DNA from: Oasisia sp. SBJ-2009
Taxonomy: Eukaryota; Annelida; Polychaeta; Sabellida; Siboglinidae
Direction: 5' to 3'
Assembly: GCA_964017155.1 (NCBI GenBank)
Contig: OZ024857.1
Coordinates: forward strand, 20,059,404 to 20,123,403
Length of the DNA stretch: 64,000 nucleotides
Part shown: in pieces, positions 10,881 to 22,845 of the stretch
How the letters are laid out: every line of letters starts with the position of its first letter
How positions within the stretch are numbered: position 1 is the stretch's first letter
Translations under genes and position numbers: made by a program
Notes under the pieces: generated by a model
The model's input: only the letters and a program-made list of their open reading frames with translations
The model's database searches: none
Told to the model about the DNA's origin: nothing

Positions 10881-13280
10881 TCGACGCGGTGCTATTCAGA
10901 TTCGGGTTTTTACACTAGAGCGGGTTGGCATGAGTACGACTGGAGTGGGCCTGGCGATATGTCATTAAATCATAAAAACTATTTTGTCAGCCAACGGATG
11001 TGACAAAACAGCGACCAATATTTCAAGGCGACGAATACTTTCCAACGACACCCGACCTGATTTCAGACAGGCGGCTAAGGATGTTACATATTAGTTTAAA
11101 ATGTATAACTTATCGCATACAACTAACACAATTATAATTTGATTGAACATACGCCCATACAGTTTCAAGTCCAAATCCAGGGGAGTAGGTGCTTCTCCTT
11201 GCAGTCGCCATAAAAAGTTAGAATCTCCACATACACGGGGGTCTCTCGAAAAGATGGGTATAAATTAATCCCTAAAATCCCGACTATAATTAATTGGCTG
11301 TCTAAATCTAGCAACTATATAGCGTACGATACAGCCACCGGCTGGAATGAACAACGCGACGAACGAAGTGTTTCAACATAGTATACTTGTTTACGGTTTG
11401 CACACTGCACAACATTTATAATTATATATGTACACATATATAAACTGTAGCGCTGCGTGAACGTGGATTATCCAAAACCACGCCTTTAATAATAAAATCA
11501 TTAACGTCTTGATTGTTCAGCATCCCACACGCACAGCATGACACCCACAGCAAGCAAGAGGACATCGTTAGCCAGAGGTTGCTGACAGACAGTCCATGCT
11601 AGCACGGAGGGAATAATAAATACTGCTACATACCGCGATGCTGTAAAATGCATCCGTTTCACACGTGCAAACTTAATTCATCACCGCGTCGCAAATGTAC
11701 AAGAACTGTCGTTTACAATCAAATCTGGTAATTGAATTACTTTCTAACATAAATGTCGTTATCAGTGTCACTATTTAGACATTTCACATTGTTGGCAGAA
11801 CTTTGCGCCCGGTAAAGTCTCAAAGCAAACTAGTAGGTACTGCCTAGTATCAGAGTCACGTGTGGCTAGTGTGACAACTTTACGCCAAGATATACATACA
11901 CAACTGGAGTCATCCATGCTTCTTACTCTAGTCAGTTGTAACCACGTTCAAACACCAAAGAACACAATTTAGTACAGCGACAACAGCTGGCGACAAACTG
12001 GAAAAATACATTTACACGACATAATTTACCCTTCCGGAGCAAGCTTGATTACCGTTCAGAGCCCACTTAATACGGCTTTAACTCATCTTTGGTTGGTTCT
12101 AAATCCAAATCCAGCACCTTTAAACAGCCTCCTGCTAAGACTAGTTAGTGTCACCCAAAGATGTTGTACAAAGACAGTGAAGACAACGAACCATCGTATT
12201 GCATGGTTTTTACGGAACAACAAACCGCTAACACGTTTATCTTTGGTACAGTGGGGAAATCTATAGTTGTATAGTTTACTTAACAAATAAATTATAAGTG
12301 ATTAGATGTCTTCAGTAACCTGCAGAATACACAACAGTGAAGATGCTCCCACCAATATTAGTAAACCGATGGTCTACTAAATAATATAGCAAGTACGTGC
12401 AACCTTGTCTCAGGTACATTTTCAATTCTTTGTAATGTTGAACCATTCTCATGAATATACCTTAAAAAAGATAAATACACGTTTTACCTCGAATGCTTTT
12501 GTGATAGCATCGGCACAGTACTGTGAACACGAGAGAGAAGCACAAATAACTGAAAGTACACAGAACCACATAACACAGATCATCAGTTATTTTCAGGTGC
12601 TTGTTAATACACTTTCAACACCACGCTACTAGCAAAGTAGACAAAATCAATATTACACAGGTATAGCCAATTTTGAATAACATGATTGCATCTGATAACT
12701 TGAGTTCATATTGGTTTTATAATTTATATATTTTATTTACCCTTTAATAGTGTAAGATGTCCTTAAAATAAATGTAGAATGTAAAAACAGAGTAGAATGT
12801 ATTAATAATAAACAAATCCTTTGACAACCCCTATTTCCTTTAGGTGGACATGGCAGTTTCATTTTGTCAACTTTGCATCAACGTTCCATAAATCTACAAA
12901 CTCTTTGTCATACAACATTGGGCTCAGTCGCTCATGCACAAGTTTTAGGGTTACAAAATCGGTGCTATAGAAATAATAAATACACATCTGCATTTCCGAG
13001 TAACACACCAGTTTCATTAATATGCATATTGGAGATACCGACTCAGTTAGTTATAATCTTTTACGTAAGTTTTCATAGCATGCAATGTCCAACCCCTAGG
13101 ACTGGTTAAAACGCTAATCACTTCACCCAATGGCAGATCTGGTCAGTCAAACAAGATTCTGGCTACTCTAGTGAGTATTCAGCCACAGGTGATATTACTG
13201 ATATTATGAAGCCTTTTTTCTCATGCATCCTTCCTGACTATAACACAGTCAAGCAAATCAATTGATTGGGAGTTGATGTA
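10881..13280. other. Intergenic, no gene seen
   Basis: Mixed AT-rich sequence with short ORFs on both strands and no recognisable domain, RNA gene or repeat. It and 13601-14547 lie downstream of NF-YA and may include its 3' UTR; no AATAAA is visible on the gene strand within the first several hundred bases after the stop. Confidence 0.6.
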
Positions 13281-13600
13281 ATAAGGTAAGTTCCCATACA
13301 GCGTAGTAACCAGTACTCAAGACTGCTCAAAGTGCTATACTCTACTTCCATGGAAGACCTGTTCAATCAAACACCATCTGAACTTCTGTGGGAAGCAATC
13401 AGCCATGCTGCAATTAATGCACAAAGGCTGCTCGTATAAATATCTGCCAGTCTATAACCAGGTACTCATTCATACAGCTGAGTGAACTGCAACAAGCAGA
13501 CTGAAAAATACATGCCCAAAGTTTCACACGGCAGCACAGGATTCAAACCTGGGTTCTCTTAGTCGAGTCCGAAGCTCTACTCTTGAGCCACTGTACTCCA
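13281..13600 (-). mobile_element. SINE family A, near full length
   Basis: It has the same head (box A 'tggctcaagagtagagc', box B 'gggtttgaatcctgt') and body as the copy at 54813, more diverged at the tail. It lies downstream of NF-YA. Confidence 0.8.
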
Positions 13601-14547
13601 CTCTACTGAGCCACAGTGTTCTAACATAAACCACCATGTCACACCATCTCAACATGGGTAGCAGACTCCTACAAACAACATGGGCAGTTCTAAACATCCA
13701 TTAGGTTATATGTTATCAAATATTTTTTTACAAATATTAAAAGATTGTGTTCGCACAATATTTTAACAGACGATGTAAGTCACCAGTAGTATGGTGGGTG
13801 TTAACATAATTCAGAAAAACTGGACACTATATCAATACAGAAACACATAACATACATGCAATTACTGCACAAAGAACATTCAGTCACACACACCCATCAT
13901 TGTCTATAGCCAGGTACTCGTACCCTTCACTTACACAGGTGAGGAATACACAAAACTGCCGAAGCTTTGAAACTGCCCAACTAATCTACCTGTGAGAAGC
14001 GACGCCCCACATAGTCACTCTCCAATGTCTGTGACACTCCAAGTGAATAAACACTATTTAGGCGCCAGTTATAAAATATATGACATTGTTGCTATTGCTA
14101 AGTTTTTTTTTTGTACACATAAGCAGCAACAAATGACCTCTGCAGCTGGACAGCAACTCAGAGAATGTCTAAAGCTGACATTTTATCGCAGGCTCAAAGT
14201 AACCGGTCAATGAACGGCCAACTCTTGTATGCCCCAATCCAATGACGACACATGTCTAGTTTTGTTGTATACAACATGGGCCTACAAAGCATTCCTCTAC
14301 GTATGAAAAGACAAAATACTCTCTGTATCAACTGTGTTTCCAGTGGGATACATTTTGTGTGATTTGACATCAGTGTTGAGTGCTGCTTTCAGTTTCTCAC
14401 ACGTACACATTTCATTTCGCTATTGTTTCTACTAACATCAACCACAAGCTGTGATGTGTTGGATAAAACATCCACACATCGAACCATCATGGTGGTGAGT
14501 TGACTTCAAATAGATGTGTTCTTCTAAAACAAACACGTCAAGTTGTT

Positions 14548-17500
14548 CTAACTCCTCGTGGTGTCGGGTTTGTTGGACAGTGTAATGGAGACAATCTTAG
14601 CACTGTCGCTCTGAGCCAGCAGTGTCTCGGTGGCTGTCGTCATCACTGTCGCGTTCGCCTGTCCAGTGCCATTCTGAAACATAGAATACATTTTTTACTT
14701 TATTCATATTGGAGGTATTCTTAGGGTATGATTGTAAGTATGGTGGCTTGATTCCACTGCTGCTACTTGTGGGGAGCAGTGGTCGTGCGGTAGAACGCCG
14801 GACTGTCAATTGAGGGGACGGTGGTTCAATCCCACCTGCCGCCATTTTGAAACTTAGGCAATTTCGTTCACTGTACATTTGCCTGTCTTTCGGAAGAGAC
14901 ATTAAAAGCCGGTAGTCCCTTCTATCTGGTGTCTATGCTAGGGGATAAATGTATAACCTGTAGTGGACTCACTAATTCTAGAGGATACTCTAAAACACAA
15001 TGACAATAATGGTCAGCAAGTTGACCGAAGTCATTTAATGGTCATAACATTCTCAATGATACAGCTTTTTTTTATTTGAAACAAGTCTTATTTAATATTG
15101 ATTAATGATGGATATCCACTATGCAGTCACTCTCTCGATGAAACAGTACTCTAGTGTTACTGGGAAAAATAAGGAAGCACTATAGGGAACATTACATCTA
15201 ACTGATCACTTAAATTGAAATTTTCCCCCAAACTGGACTTTGAATTGACATCAAATTATGCAAGTCTGAATTGACAAAACAAATTAATTACACAATGAAA
15301 CGTTTTTATACCTGAATCTGGCCTGGTATTTTAACAATGGAATTGGTCCCATAAAATAGACTTTCTACACCTTGAAAATAGAATGACAAAACAGAAAATG
15401 TAGAATTTTACACCAAATGTAGTATTTCGACTCACGCATTGCTTTCGATTATGAGATTGATTAATCCTTTGGTTTTGTCACGCCACTGAGCTTGATTTTC
15501 GAGAATATTGGCACAAAAGAAGCTATTATTATTATTAAAAAAAAAAGTCTGAAAATGCGTGGACACACACCTGGTCACCGTCCTTCTCCAGTTTGAACAT
15601 GTTGGCCCCCAGGAGTCCGTCGGCCCCGGCCCCGGCCTGCTGACTGGCAGCTGCTAGCTCCTGTAGCTCCTCCGTCGAGTAGAACCTCCCTCCGTCCCCT
15701 CGCACGCGGTTCATTGCGTGTCGGTGGCGCGACTCGTGCAGGTATTTCTGGTGGTTTCAAAACAAAAACACACCTGAATTTTTTTCTACCAGTGGCATTT
15801 CAACAGTGGAGTCTGATTGACTGATGCTATGGATGGTGGTAGCCATCCATAGGCATAAATAATTTGATGACAAGTAACTAAATTAGATAGGTATATTTTA
15901 CAAATATAATTTTCACAGGAATACATTATAATTATGATAATATGAAAATATTAAAAGAGAAACGTGTTAATGCAGTGAACACAGCTATAACTAATAAAAT
16001 AAAATAATATAATTAAAAAGGTAAAGTTCTTTTATAGCGCAGTATCCAATTCTCAGGATTGCTCAAAGCGCTTTACATTTTACTTCCCTGACAGACGTGT
16101 TCACTCAGACACCATCTCAACTCCTCTGGAAAGTATCCAGCTATATGCTGCAATTAATGCGCGAAGGCTGCTCGTATACATATCCACCACTGTCTACTGC
16201 CAGGTATACATTTATACAGCTGAGTGAACTGTTAAACTAAATTAAGCAAGGTAATATTAAAGGTATGGGTAAAATGTTAACAGTGTTGCTAAAATTAATG
16301 TTACATCAACAATGCATACCCGTCGTTCTTTTGGTATTTTTCCTTGTGCCTCAAGCCTAGCGCGAGCTTGCCGTCTCTTCAGGATACGATGATACTGCTT
16401 GGCATTGACGTACAGGGGCTGGTCATCCAGAACGTCCTGTTCAGGGATTGGTATCCGCTGGACTGTGGGCACTCCTCCTGTCCCCGGCACCACCTGGCAA
16501 CAACAACCAGTACACTTTTACGGTGGTTAAGTCCTCAAAGCCATCATGATTAGGGATGTGTAAAAGTCATCACCGGTGCAAGAGACCATGTGATATATGG
16601 TGGAATTGCAAGTTGTAATAAATATGTCTAGTTTTGTGTAAACGGTGACTAACATTTCTTATCTAACATACATTTTTTTACATTTTATCCCAACTACAAC
16701 TTTTTACTCTTCATTCGCATCCTTGCAGTGTCAACCTCTGACCTATGAAATCATTATGTATTAAAACATTATTTACCTGCATGAAAGAAATGCAGAAATA
16801 GTACGTGGCAACTCTCCAAAGAGGGCGCCACAACTGTTTGCTATACAGCCACAACTGGCAAAAACCGACGTTCGATATTCATTGGGTAGATTTTAAAATT
16901 AAAATATTGTAAGGGTGATAACTCCTGCCCTTGGTTAGTTGCTCCAGGGGTGGGGTGTAAGCTGATGACATGAATGAATATACCAGCACAAGTTGCCCGT
17001 TGGCATTGGTAGCTCCATTAGGAAGTGCTACGGCGGCAGTTGGCATGGCTGTACCGGCGGTACCTGCTGTCGTCTGTGCCGGCAAGGTCATTGGCACCTG
17101 AATGATGCCACCTACAACAGGGTACGCAGCAACATACAGTGAAATGGAAAAAAACAAATTCTCCAGTGAATCCAAACTTATTTGAAAAATGTTGCTGTCA
17201 CAGTTACTAAAACACTGAGAGAGTTTTTTTTACCAAATATGGTAGACTTTTTATGAAACACGGTTTGCAAGACTTAATATAGAAATTGACCGGTCTCAGG
17301 TTATTAACTCCAAACAGCCCAATCTTGGGCTAATGCAGGAGTCACTGAGTCTGAGGATGGTCACTGCCAGGGTGCTTGTCGTCCTCAGTGGTTCTTTTAC
17401 GTCCCAAATTGAGATGGGACCGACATTAACGTGATTCTCCAATTCTTATTTATTGAAGAATCAAGGATGTTTAACTAAAAGCTGACAGATGTTTTCGAAA

Positions 17501-20446
17501 TACCTTTAGACACATTTCTCCATGCAAAAGCAAGTTCTAGGATATAGTAGCTGGACGGTCCGTGCGACTTCCCTTATGTCTATAGATGGATGGTCTGTGC
17601 ATCCTACCTGATTCTAGCCACGACCTACCTGATATCTGGATGGTCTACGTGACCTACCTGACGTATGTAACCAAATGGTCCATGCGACCTACCTGACATC
17701 TGTAGTTGAATGGTCTATGTGACCTACCTGACGTATGTAACCAAATGGTCCATGCGACCTACCTGACATCTGTAGCTGAATGGTCCATGTGACCTACCTG
17801 ACATCTGTAGTTGAATGGTCCATGTGACCTACCTGACATCTGTAGTTGAATGGTCCATGTGACCTACCTGACATCTGTAGTTGAATGGTCCATGTGACCT
17901 ACCTGACGTATGTAACCAAATGGTCCATGTGACCTACCTGACATCTGTAGCTGAATGGTCCATGTGACCTACCTGACGTATGTAACCAAATGGTCCATGT
18001 GACCTACCTGACATCTGTAGTTGAATGGTCCATGTGACCTAACTGACATCTGTAGTTGAATGGTCCATGTGACCTACCTGACGTATGTAACCAAATGGTC
18101 CATGTGACCTACCTGACATCTGTAGTTGAATGGTCTATGTGACCTACCTGACGTATATACCTAAATGGCCCACGTGACCTACCTGACGTCTGTAACTGGA
18201 TGGTCTGTGCGACCTGTGCCTGGCCTGTGTCTGCCGTGGTGGCCTGTACGGGCTGGTAGATGATGGTCTGTCCGTCCTGGGTCTGTATCACCTGCCCCAG
18301 GGACTGCTGCGCCCCCTGCTGGATGGTCTGCTGGGGCGCTTGCTGGATGATCACCTGAAACATGTCACGTCAGTGTCACAGTGTGGATCATGTGACGAGA
18401 AGGAGTGAAAGGAGAGACACGAGAGCTGCCACGGAGATGAAGACAGATGGGAAACAAGCGAGAGGGAGGCCCAAGATGAGATGACGGGAGACAGCGAAGT
18501 CTCAGGTGGTTTCCTCCAAACAGCCCAAACTTGGGATAACGCAGGAGTTCTTCTCTAGAATTAGTGAGTCCACTACAGGTTACACATTTACCCCCTGTGT
18601 GGGATATTTTACTTCCCCTGGTATAGACACCAGATAGAAGGGACCACCGGCTTTTAGTGTCTCTTCTGAAAGACACAGGCAAATGTGGGGTGGATGAAAT
18701 TGTTTCAAAATGGTGTTAAGTGAGATTGAACCACCGTCCCCTCGATTGACAGTCCAGCACTCTACCGCGCGACCACCGCTCCCCACTGTGAGGATAGATT
18801 TAACGTGATGGAAGATGACATAAGAATGGAAGTGGAAGAGACTGTACAGTGTACACACAAGATCTGCCTCCCCGCACGGGGATAAGGCAGGGAAAGGTGA
18901 CAAAGTATTACATAATGTATGCACACTCCGGATGTTAATGAATAAATGTTAATTTCTATACATTTCTTGTGGAGATGGAGATTGTTTAAATAGTGTATTT
19001 CTTAAACACAGTCCCCTTTAGTTAATAAAAAGTTTACTTTAAACGGGAAGGTTTTTTGCATTAACACAACCATAAAACATAATGTATTTCACACCTGGTC
19101 AAGAGTGGGCAGGCACCATTGAGAAAATTGGCCTACAGTGAAGCTGGTCAAACATTAGCAACAATGAATGAATGGGAAGCCAGTGAAGCTTATCTACAGC
19201 CATAAAGGCAGGTATTCACAGGGAAGGTGCTTCAAAGAATCCTGCTGTGTAAACATCCTGGGCTAAGACAAAGGAACCGAGGTTTTCTCCAGTGCAGGGG
19301 AAGAGCTACCCACTAGTTGGTAAAGTAGTACATATGAGGACAGACTAGTAAACCTGCCTGCCAATTAGTCTACTTTAGTCAACCAAACCAAAGACAAAAT
19401 TCTAACAACTGTGATATATTTGAACTATAATGGAAACACGGGCCAGTATTTGAATCATTTAAATCAAATTTCAAAAATGGCAATATATTTGAATCATATT
19501 TGAATAAAAAAAATGACAGTGTATTTGTATTTGAAATCTGTAGTTGTATTGAAATCTGGAAAAGCCATGTATTTGTATTTGAAATTAATTTGGCCGAGTT
19601 ATATATGTGTATTTAATACCAAAATGTGTGTTTGAACCCAACCCTTGATTGCAACAGAACTAGTAAGAACAACGAATGATTGTGCGGTTTTGAGGGACAT
19701 GATCGCTGATGCCTGAAACACCTAGAAATTGAAAAAAAATTATTGTGATGTTGTGTCATCACCAGACCCATACATGACAGGTGACAGTGTTGAGTCCTGC
19801 TCACAGGTCCCCACAGTGAGCTACCCACCTGTTGTAGCTGACCGCCCTGGCCCTGTATCTGCAGGGTCTGACCCTGCTGCAGCGTCTGGCCCTGAGACGG
19901 CAGTGTCTGGAGCACAATCTGCTGACCAGCCTGGGTCAAGATCTGCTGACCGGCCTGTGTGAGTATCTGGTTGCCTTGGCTCACCTGTAGGATCTGAGAA
20001 CAAACAACAAAATCATGTGGCTAAGTTATCATGTTGTGATCTACATTAATAAGATTATATACAACCCTCAAATGTCCTCATGAACCTGAATTATGACATG
20101 CAAAAAACCAGAACATCATTCGGCATGAAAACCAATGAGTACAGAGAAGAATATCAACAATTTCTCCAGTTTGTTTAGTGACCAGTTTGTTTCAGAAAAA
20201 TACACTAACATTGCACTGGTAATTTATTCATTTTAATGTTATGATAGGCCATACACAGATCAAGCCGAATCTAACGCTTCTGTTTTCCCCAACATAAGCT
20301 CTGTAATTGCCCCACTTTGTGCTGTTTCTCACCTGTGGTTGTCCCGGGGACTGTGTGCCAGACGCCACCATCTGAGCAGGCATCGTCTGAAGTATCACCT
20401 GGCCCTGGCCGTCAGCCGGACTACTGGTCACTTGGTACTGCTCCAT
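14548..20446 (-). CDS. NFYA: NF-YA, CCAAT-binding factor subunit alpha (complete, 7 coding exons)
   Basis: NF-YA joins the NF-YB/NF-YC histone-fold dimer and reads CCAAT in promoters. Exons in transcript order: 20446-20333, 19993-19829, 18354-18183, 17111-16984, 16493-16320, 15747-15571, 14673-14548. All junctions are AG/GT with compatible phases and give 351 residues; human NF-YA has 347. Residues 1-150 are rich in Gln, Thr and hydrophobic residues, the family's activation region. The conserved core is at about 218-273: QPLYVNAKQYHRILKRRQAR (subunit-binding helix), a linker ending IPKERR, then HESRHRHAM and GDGGRF (DNA contact). The start was chosen because the first coding exon reads MEQY, as vertebrate proteins begin; the exon extends 6 nt upstream after a splice acceptor, so a noncoding 5' exon is expected but not located. 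The last exon, ending TTRS, is less conserved. SINEs and a minisatellite sit in introns. Identification is secure; exon edges are my reading. Confidence 0.97.
14769..14995 (+). mobile_element. tRNA-derived SINE, family B (last NF-YA intron)
   Basis: The head 'gtggtcgtgcggtagaacgc' (box A) and 'ggtggttcaatcccacc' (box B) precede a body with 'agagacattaaaagccggta' and 'acctgtagtggactcactaa'. It is the only copy in + orientation and is shortened in the body. Confidence 0.82.
15571..16493 (-). CDS. NFYA: NF-YA exons 5 and 6: conserved NF-YB/C-binding and DNA-binding core
   Basis: Exon 5 (16493-16320, residues 194-251) ends at KERR followed by a GTATGC donor; exon 6 (15747-15571, residues 252-310) starts KYLHESRHRH after a CAG acceptor. 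The join is in phase 0, at the linker between the two core helices. All hallmark residues are present: YVNAKQY, the basic RILKRRQARAR run, RHRHAM, and GDGGRF. The 823-nt intron between them contains a truncated SINE. This is the diagnostic part of the gene and is enough on its own for the family call. Confidence 0.98.
16015..16235 (-). mobile_element. SINE family A, head-less copy (NF-YA intron 5)
   Basis: The body and tail 'cttttatagcgcagtatcca' through 'cagctgagtgaactg' (+ strand) are present; the tRNA-like head is missing, the usual result of incomplete reverse transcription. Confidence 0.8.
17285..17350 (-). mobile_element. SINE family B, tail fragment
   Basis: The + strand sequence 'ctccaaacagcccaatcttg' plus 'ggctaatgcaggagt' corresponds to the 3' end of the family B copies at 18505 and 37823. 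Confidence 0.6.
17600..18215 (-). repeat. 35-bp minisatellite in NF-YA intron 3, about 17 copies, derived from exon 3 end plus donor
   Basis: On the + strand the unit is close to 'acctgacatctgtagttgaa' followed by 'tggtccatgtgacct'; variant units read 'gacgtatgtaaccaaatggt'. The array runs directly into the 3' end of NF-YA exon 3 (18183). The exon's last 29 nt plus the authentic donor TCAG/GTAGGT align with the unit, so each copy carries a sequence identical or nearly identical to the real 5' splice site. Copies alternate between two sequence types, suggesting higher-order expansion. Confidence 0.93.
18495..18787 (-). mobile_element. SINE family B, full length (NF-YA intron 2)
   Basis: On the minus strand it starts 'gtggggagcggtggtcgcgc', has box B 'ggtggttcaatctcac', and ends in 'cccaagtttgggctgtttgg'. 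It lies about 140 nt upstream of the exon 3 acceptor. Confidence 0.85.
19440..19640. repeat. 'tatttgtatttgaaat' repeat cluster, possible hAT-type MITE (NF-YA intron 2)
   Basis: Repeated TATTTGTATTTGAAAT-like words resemble the subterminal repeats of the hAT-like element at 42141. Clear inverted ends were not found. Confidence 0.4.
19922..19969 (-). repeat. NFYA: 24-bp coding duplication in NF-YA exon 2 (QILTQAGQ twice)
   Basis: Residues 47-54 and 55-62 both read QILTQAGQ and the DNA units differ at only a few positions. It is an in-frame tandem duplication inside the Gln-rich activation region, a place where length change is usually tolerated. Confidence 0.9.
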
Positions 20447-20452
20447 TGGCAG

Positions 20453-22199
20453 CTGAAACACAATGCATGAAACAGTAAGGGTCCAGGACCAAACAAGAAA
20501 TAATATCCGTTTTGTTAATAGAAAAAGTAACTACTGTTTGTTGTCCAATATTTTGGATAAGAAAGATAGACTTTTTTAACTTTGGAAACATGCAGTTGAC
20601 ATTACCATCTCATCAACAGTCACTAGTTTTGTAAATCACAAAATGTGTAGAAAGGTCAGAATTTTTTTTCTGTTTATTATACACATGACTCAACACCAGC
20701 GTTTGTCCGGGAAAAGTAGTTATCCATGTTGTATAAGCACATTGTTCAAGGCAGGATAAGCTGAAGGACTCACATAATATACTGTTTATAATAAAAAGAT
20801 TGAAATATTTGACTCGTTGGCTGAACATTTTTTTTAACTGAGAGCTGAAACTTCCCGTCTGTTCAATTTCGGACACATGTTCATCTTCACTAACTGCTTT
20901 CACGTCACCACGAGACCCACACCAATCGGGTGATTCGGGTCACCAGATATTGCCAGATGCACTTTTTTACCACTCAATCACTACTTGGAGCATCAGCATC
21001 AAGTTAAAATCTCAGAAGTCTGCCATTCAGCACCAAGAAAACCTGCCACCAGAACATCTCTGACATGTATGCCCTTTGTCCCGTTCTGTTTAAAAATGTG
21101 AGCATTTCATGGTACTCTTGGAATGGAAGAAATTTGTCCACAAAACACAGATCAAAGTAAATGCTATGTTAGTGCTGCCTGTGTTGTGGCTTCTGACGAG
21201 ATACACATATATTTTAACACCCTTCGAGTGCAATGACATTGGCATTTTATGTTGAACGTAATTTGTTTTGTGGGCAATTAGGTTTCTGAAAGCTAATCTC
21301 AAGTTCTGATCAGGAAGTAACTGGGCATGACGCAGAATCCACACGAGGGATCTATAGTTGGTTGCATGGTCTTTAGATCGAGTACTTACTAAGTTTCATG
21401 CAAATGTATCAGCGACATATGCAAATTATTGTTTTCCGGGGAAAATTATAATTAATACTATAGTGCTGTCACCTACTGTCATGTTGAAAAATTCAAGTGG
21501 TGCTGCTATCGGCTGTTGTGTTGAGGTCGTAATTTTAAGCCTCCTCACACACATTACATCCTCAATCAACTTGCCCGCTTTGGCTCATTCTGGTCAATAT
21601 TGAAAACTTAACGTCTGTTCATCATTCAATGCCAGTGGAAATATGTTGTCAAGGCCAACCTTCCTGCCCAATAAATTTTAGGCCCGTAAATTTTATTTCG
21701 TCGTGATTCTAGCCCCGCCACTACTGGCACTAGTGAAGTAGTCTAGAATAAAGACTCTTCTCTAGACTAGTAGTAGTAGTAGACACAGTGATAGTCTAAC
21801 GCAAGTCACGAAGCTGGAAGGTTTGAATATATTATACGATATTATAATCTGGTAACAAAGACATGTTGACGCGGTTGTAGTGCAAGAAAACATGTGTTGT
21901 TTCACAGATAACGTGTTGAATTATATCCACGTGCTTGTGTCACCGAATGAAACGACCCTAAAGCATCGAAGCGGGTGTTACAAAAGCGGCCTGTCGCGCT
22001 ACCAACTATTTTTTCCGATCGCCCGTCTGAGTGACCTACTTCACAGAAATGATCATGACGACATTCCTGTGAGGTTTTGGACTTTATTATGCGTCTTGGT
22101 ACTCGGTGGGCTAAACTTTTTCCTTAAACTTATCACACAAGTTGGCTTCTAGGTAAACATAATTCGTGAACTTACATTGGGCCAAAATCGACGGTGATC
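20453..22199. other. Upstream region of NF-YA, no coding sequence seen
   Basis: This should contain the noncoding first exon or intron 1 of NF-YA, because the first coding exon starts at a splice acceptor. No further exon can be defined with confidence; ORFs such as that at 20613-20903 lack splice support. Confidence 0.5.
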
Positions 22200-22600
22200 A
22201 GAGGTGATTGGCTATGGGGAACCAACGTAAACGGACGACGAATCAACAGCAATCCGACCGGCCAACTTTACCTCCATTGGTGCAGTTCCATCTATTGAAG
22301 TCACTCCCACTTCTCGGACGTTCTGTTGGCGTGTCATATTGCAAATATTCTTATATGGCACCATTGGATTGCTATATTGTGTCTTCTTTGGCAAAAAAAT
22401 GTGTACATGTAAAATAACTGTTTAATTATGTATTTACATAATAGCCTATATATAAAGGTAAATTTATATTCGTCGTTCAAGTACACATGGGTGTGTTTGC
22501 TAAAAAGACCTGGCCATCATTTCGCGCACCTTGCTTAACCAATGCGGAAACGATTGTCATCACGTGACCTATTGGAATCGCGGTGAACATGTGTTCGGGC
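22200..22600 (-). promoter_or_regulatory. CCAAT-box cluster upstream of NF-YA (candidate promoter region)
   Basis: Five CCAAT pentamers in either orientation occur within about 400 bp: reverse motifs at about 22206 (gtgattggct), 22277 (ccattggtgc), 22363 (ccattggatt) and 22571 (ctattggaat), and a forward one at about 22537 (aaccaatgcgg). The block is richer in CpG than its surroundings and lies 1.8-2.1 kb upstream of the NF-YA start codon. Promoter function and autoregulation are inference; no TSS or TATA box was identified. Confidence 0.35.
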
Positions 22601-22845
22601 TTCATGTATTTTTAGAGTGGGCACTAAGTTCAGGCGTTGTTTTGCAGAACATCCGTGCAATAAATTTCGATTTGTATAACTATTCTGTGCACCCAGGGAT
22701 TATAAATTAGTACAAGCGGAATATGCATGGCTTGCACCAGATTTGTGTCGGTTCGCTTAGCCTTAGGTAGCAACCGGTGCTGTCAGACGACGACTTCGTA
22801 AATCTTGACAAACTGTGGCGCCACATAGCGGTGACTGGACTATCG

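Noticed and set aside
20613..20903. 96-aa minus ORF as an upstream NF-YA coding exon
   Set aside because: No acceptable donor joins it in frame, and the MEQY start in the next exon matches the family start.
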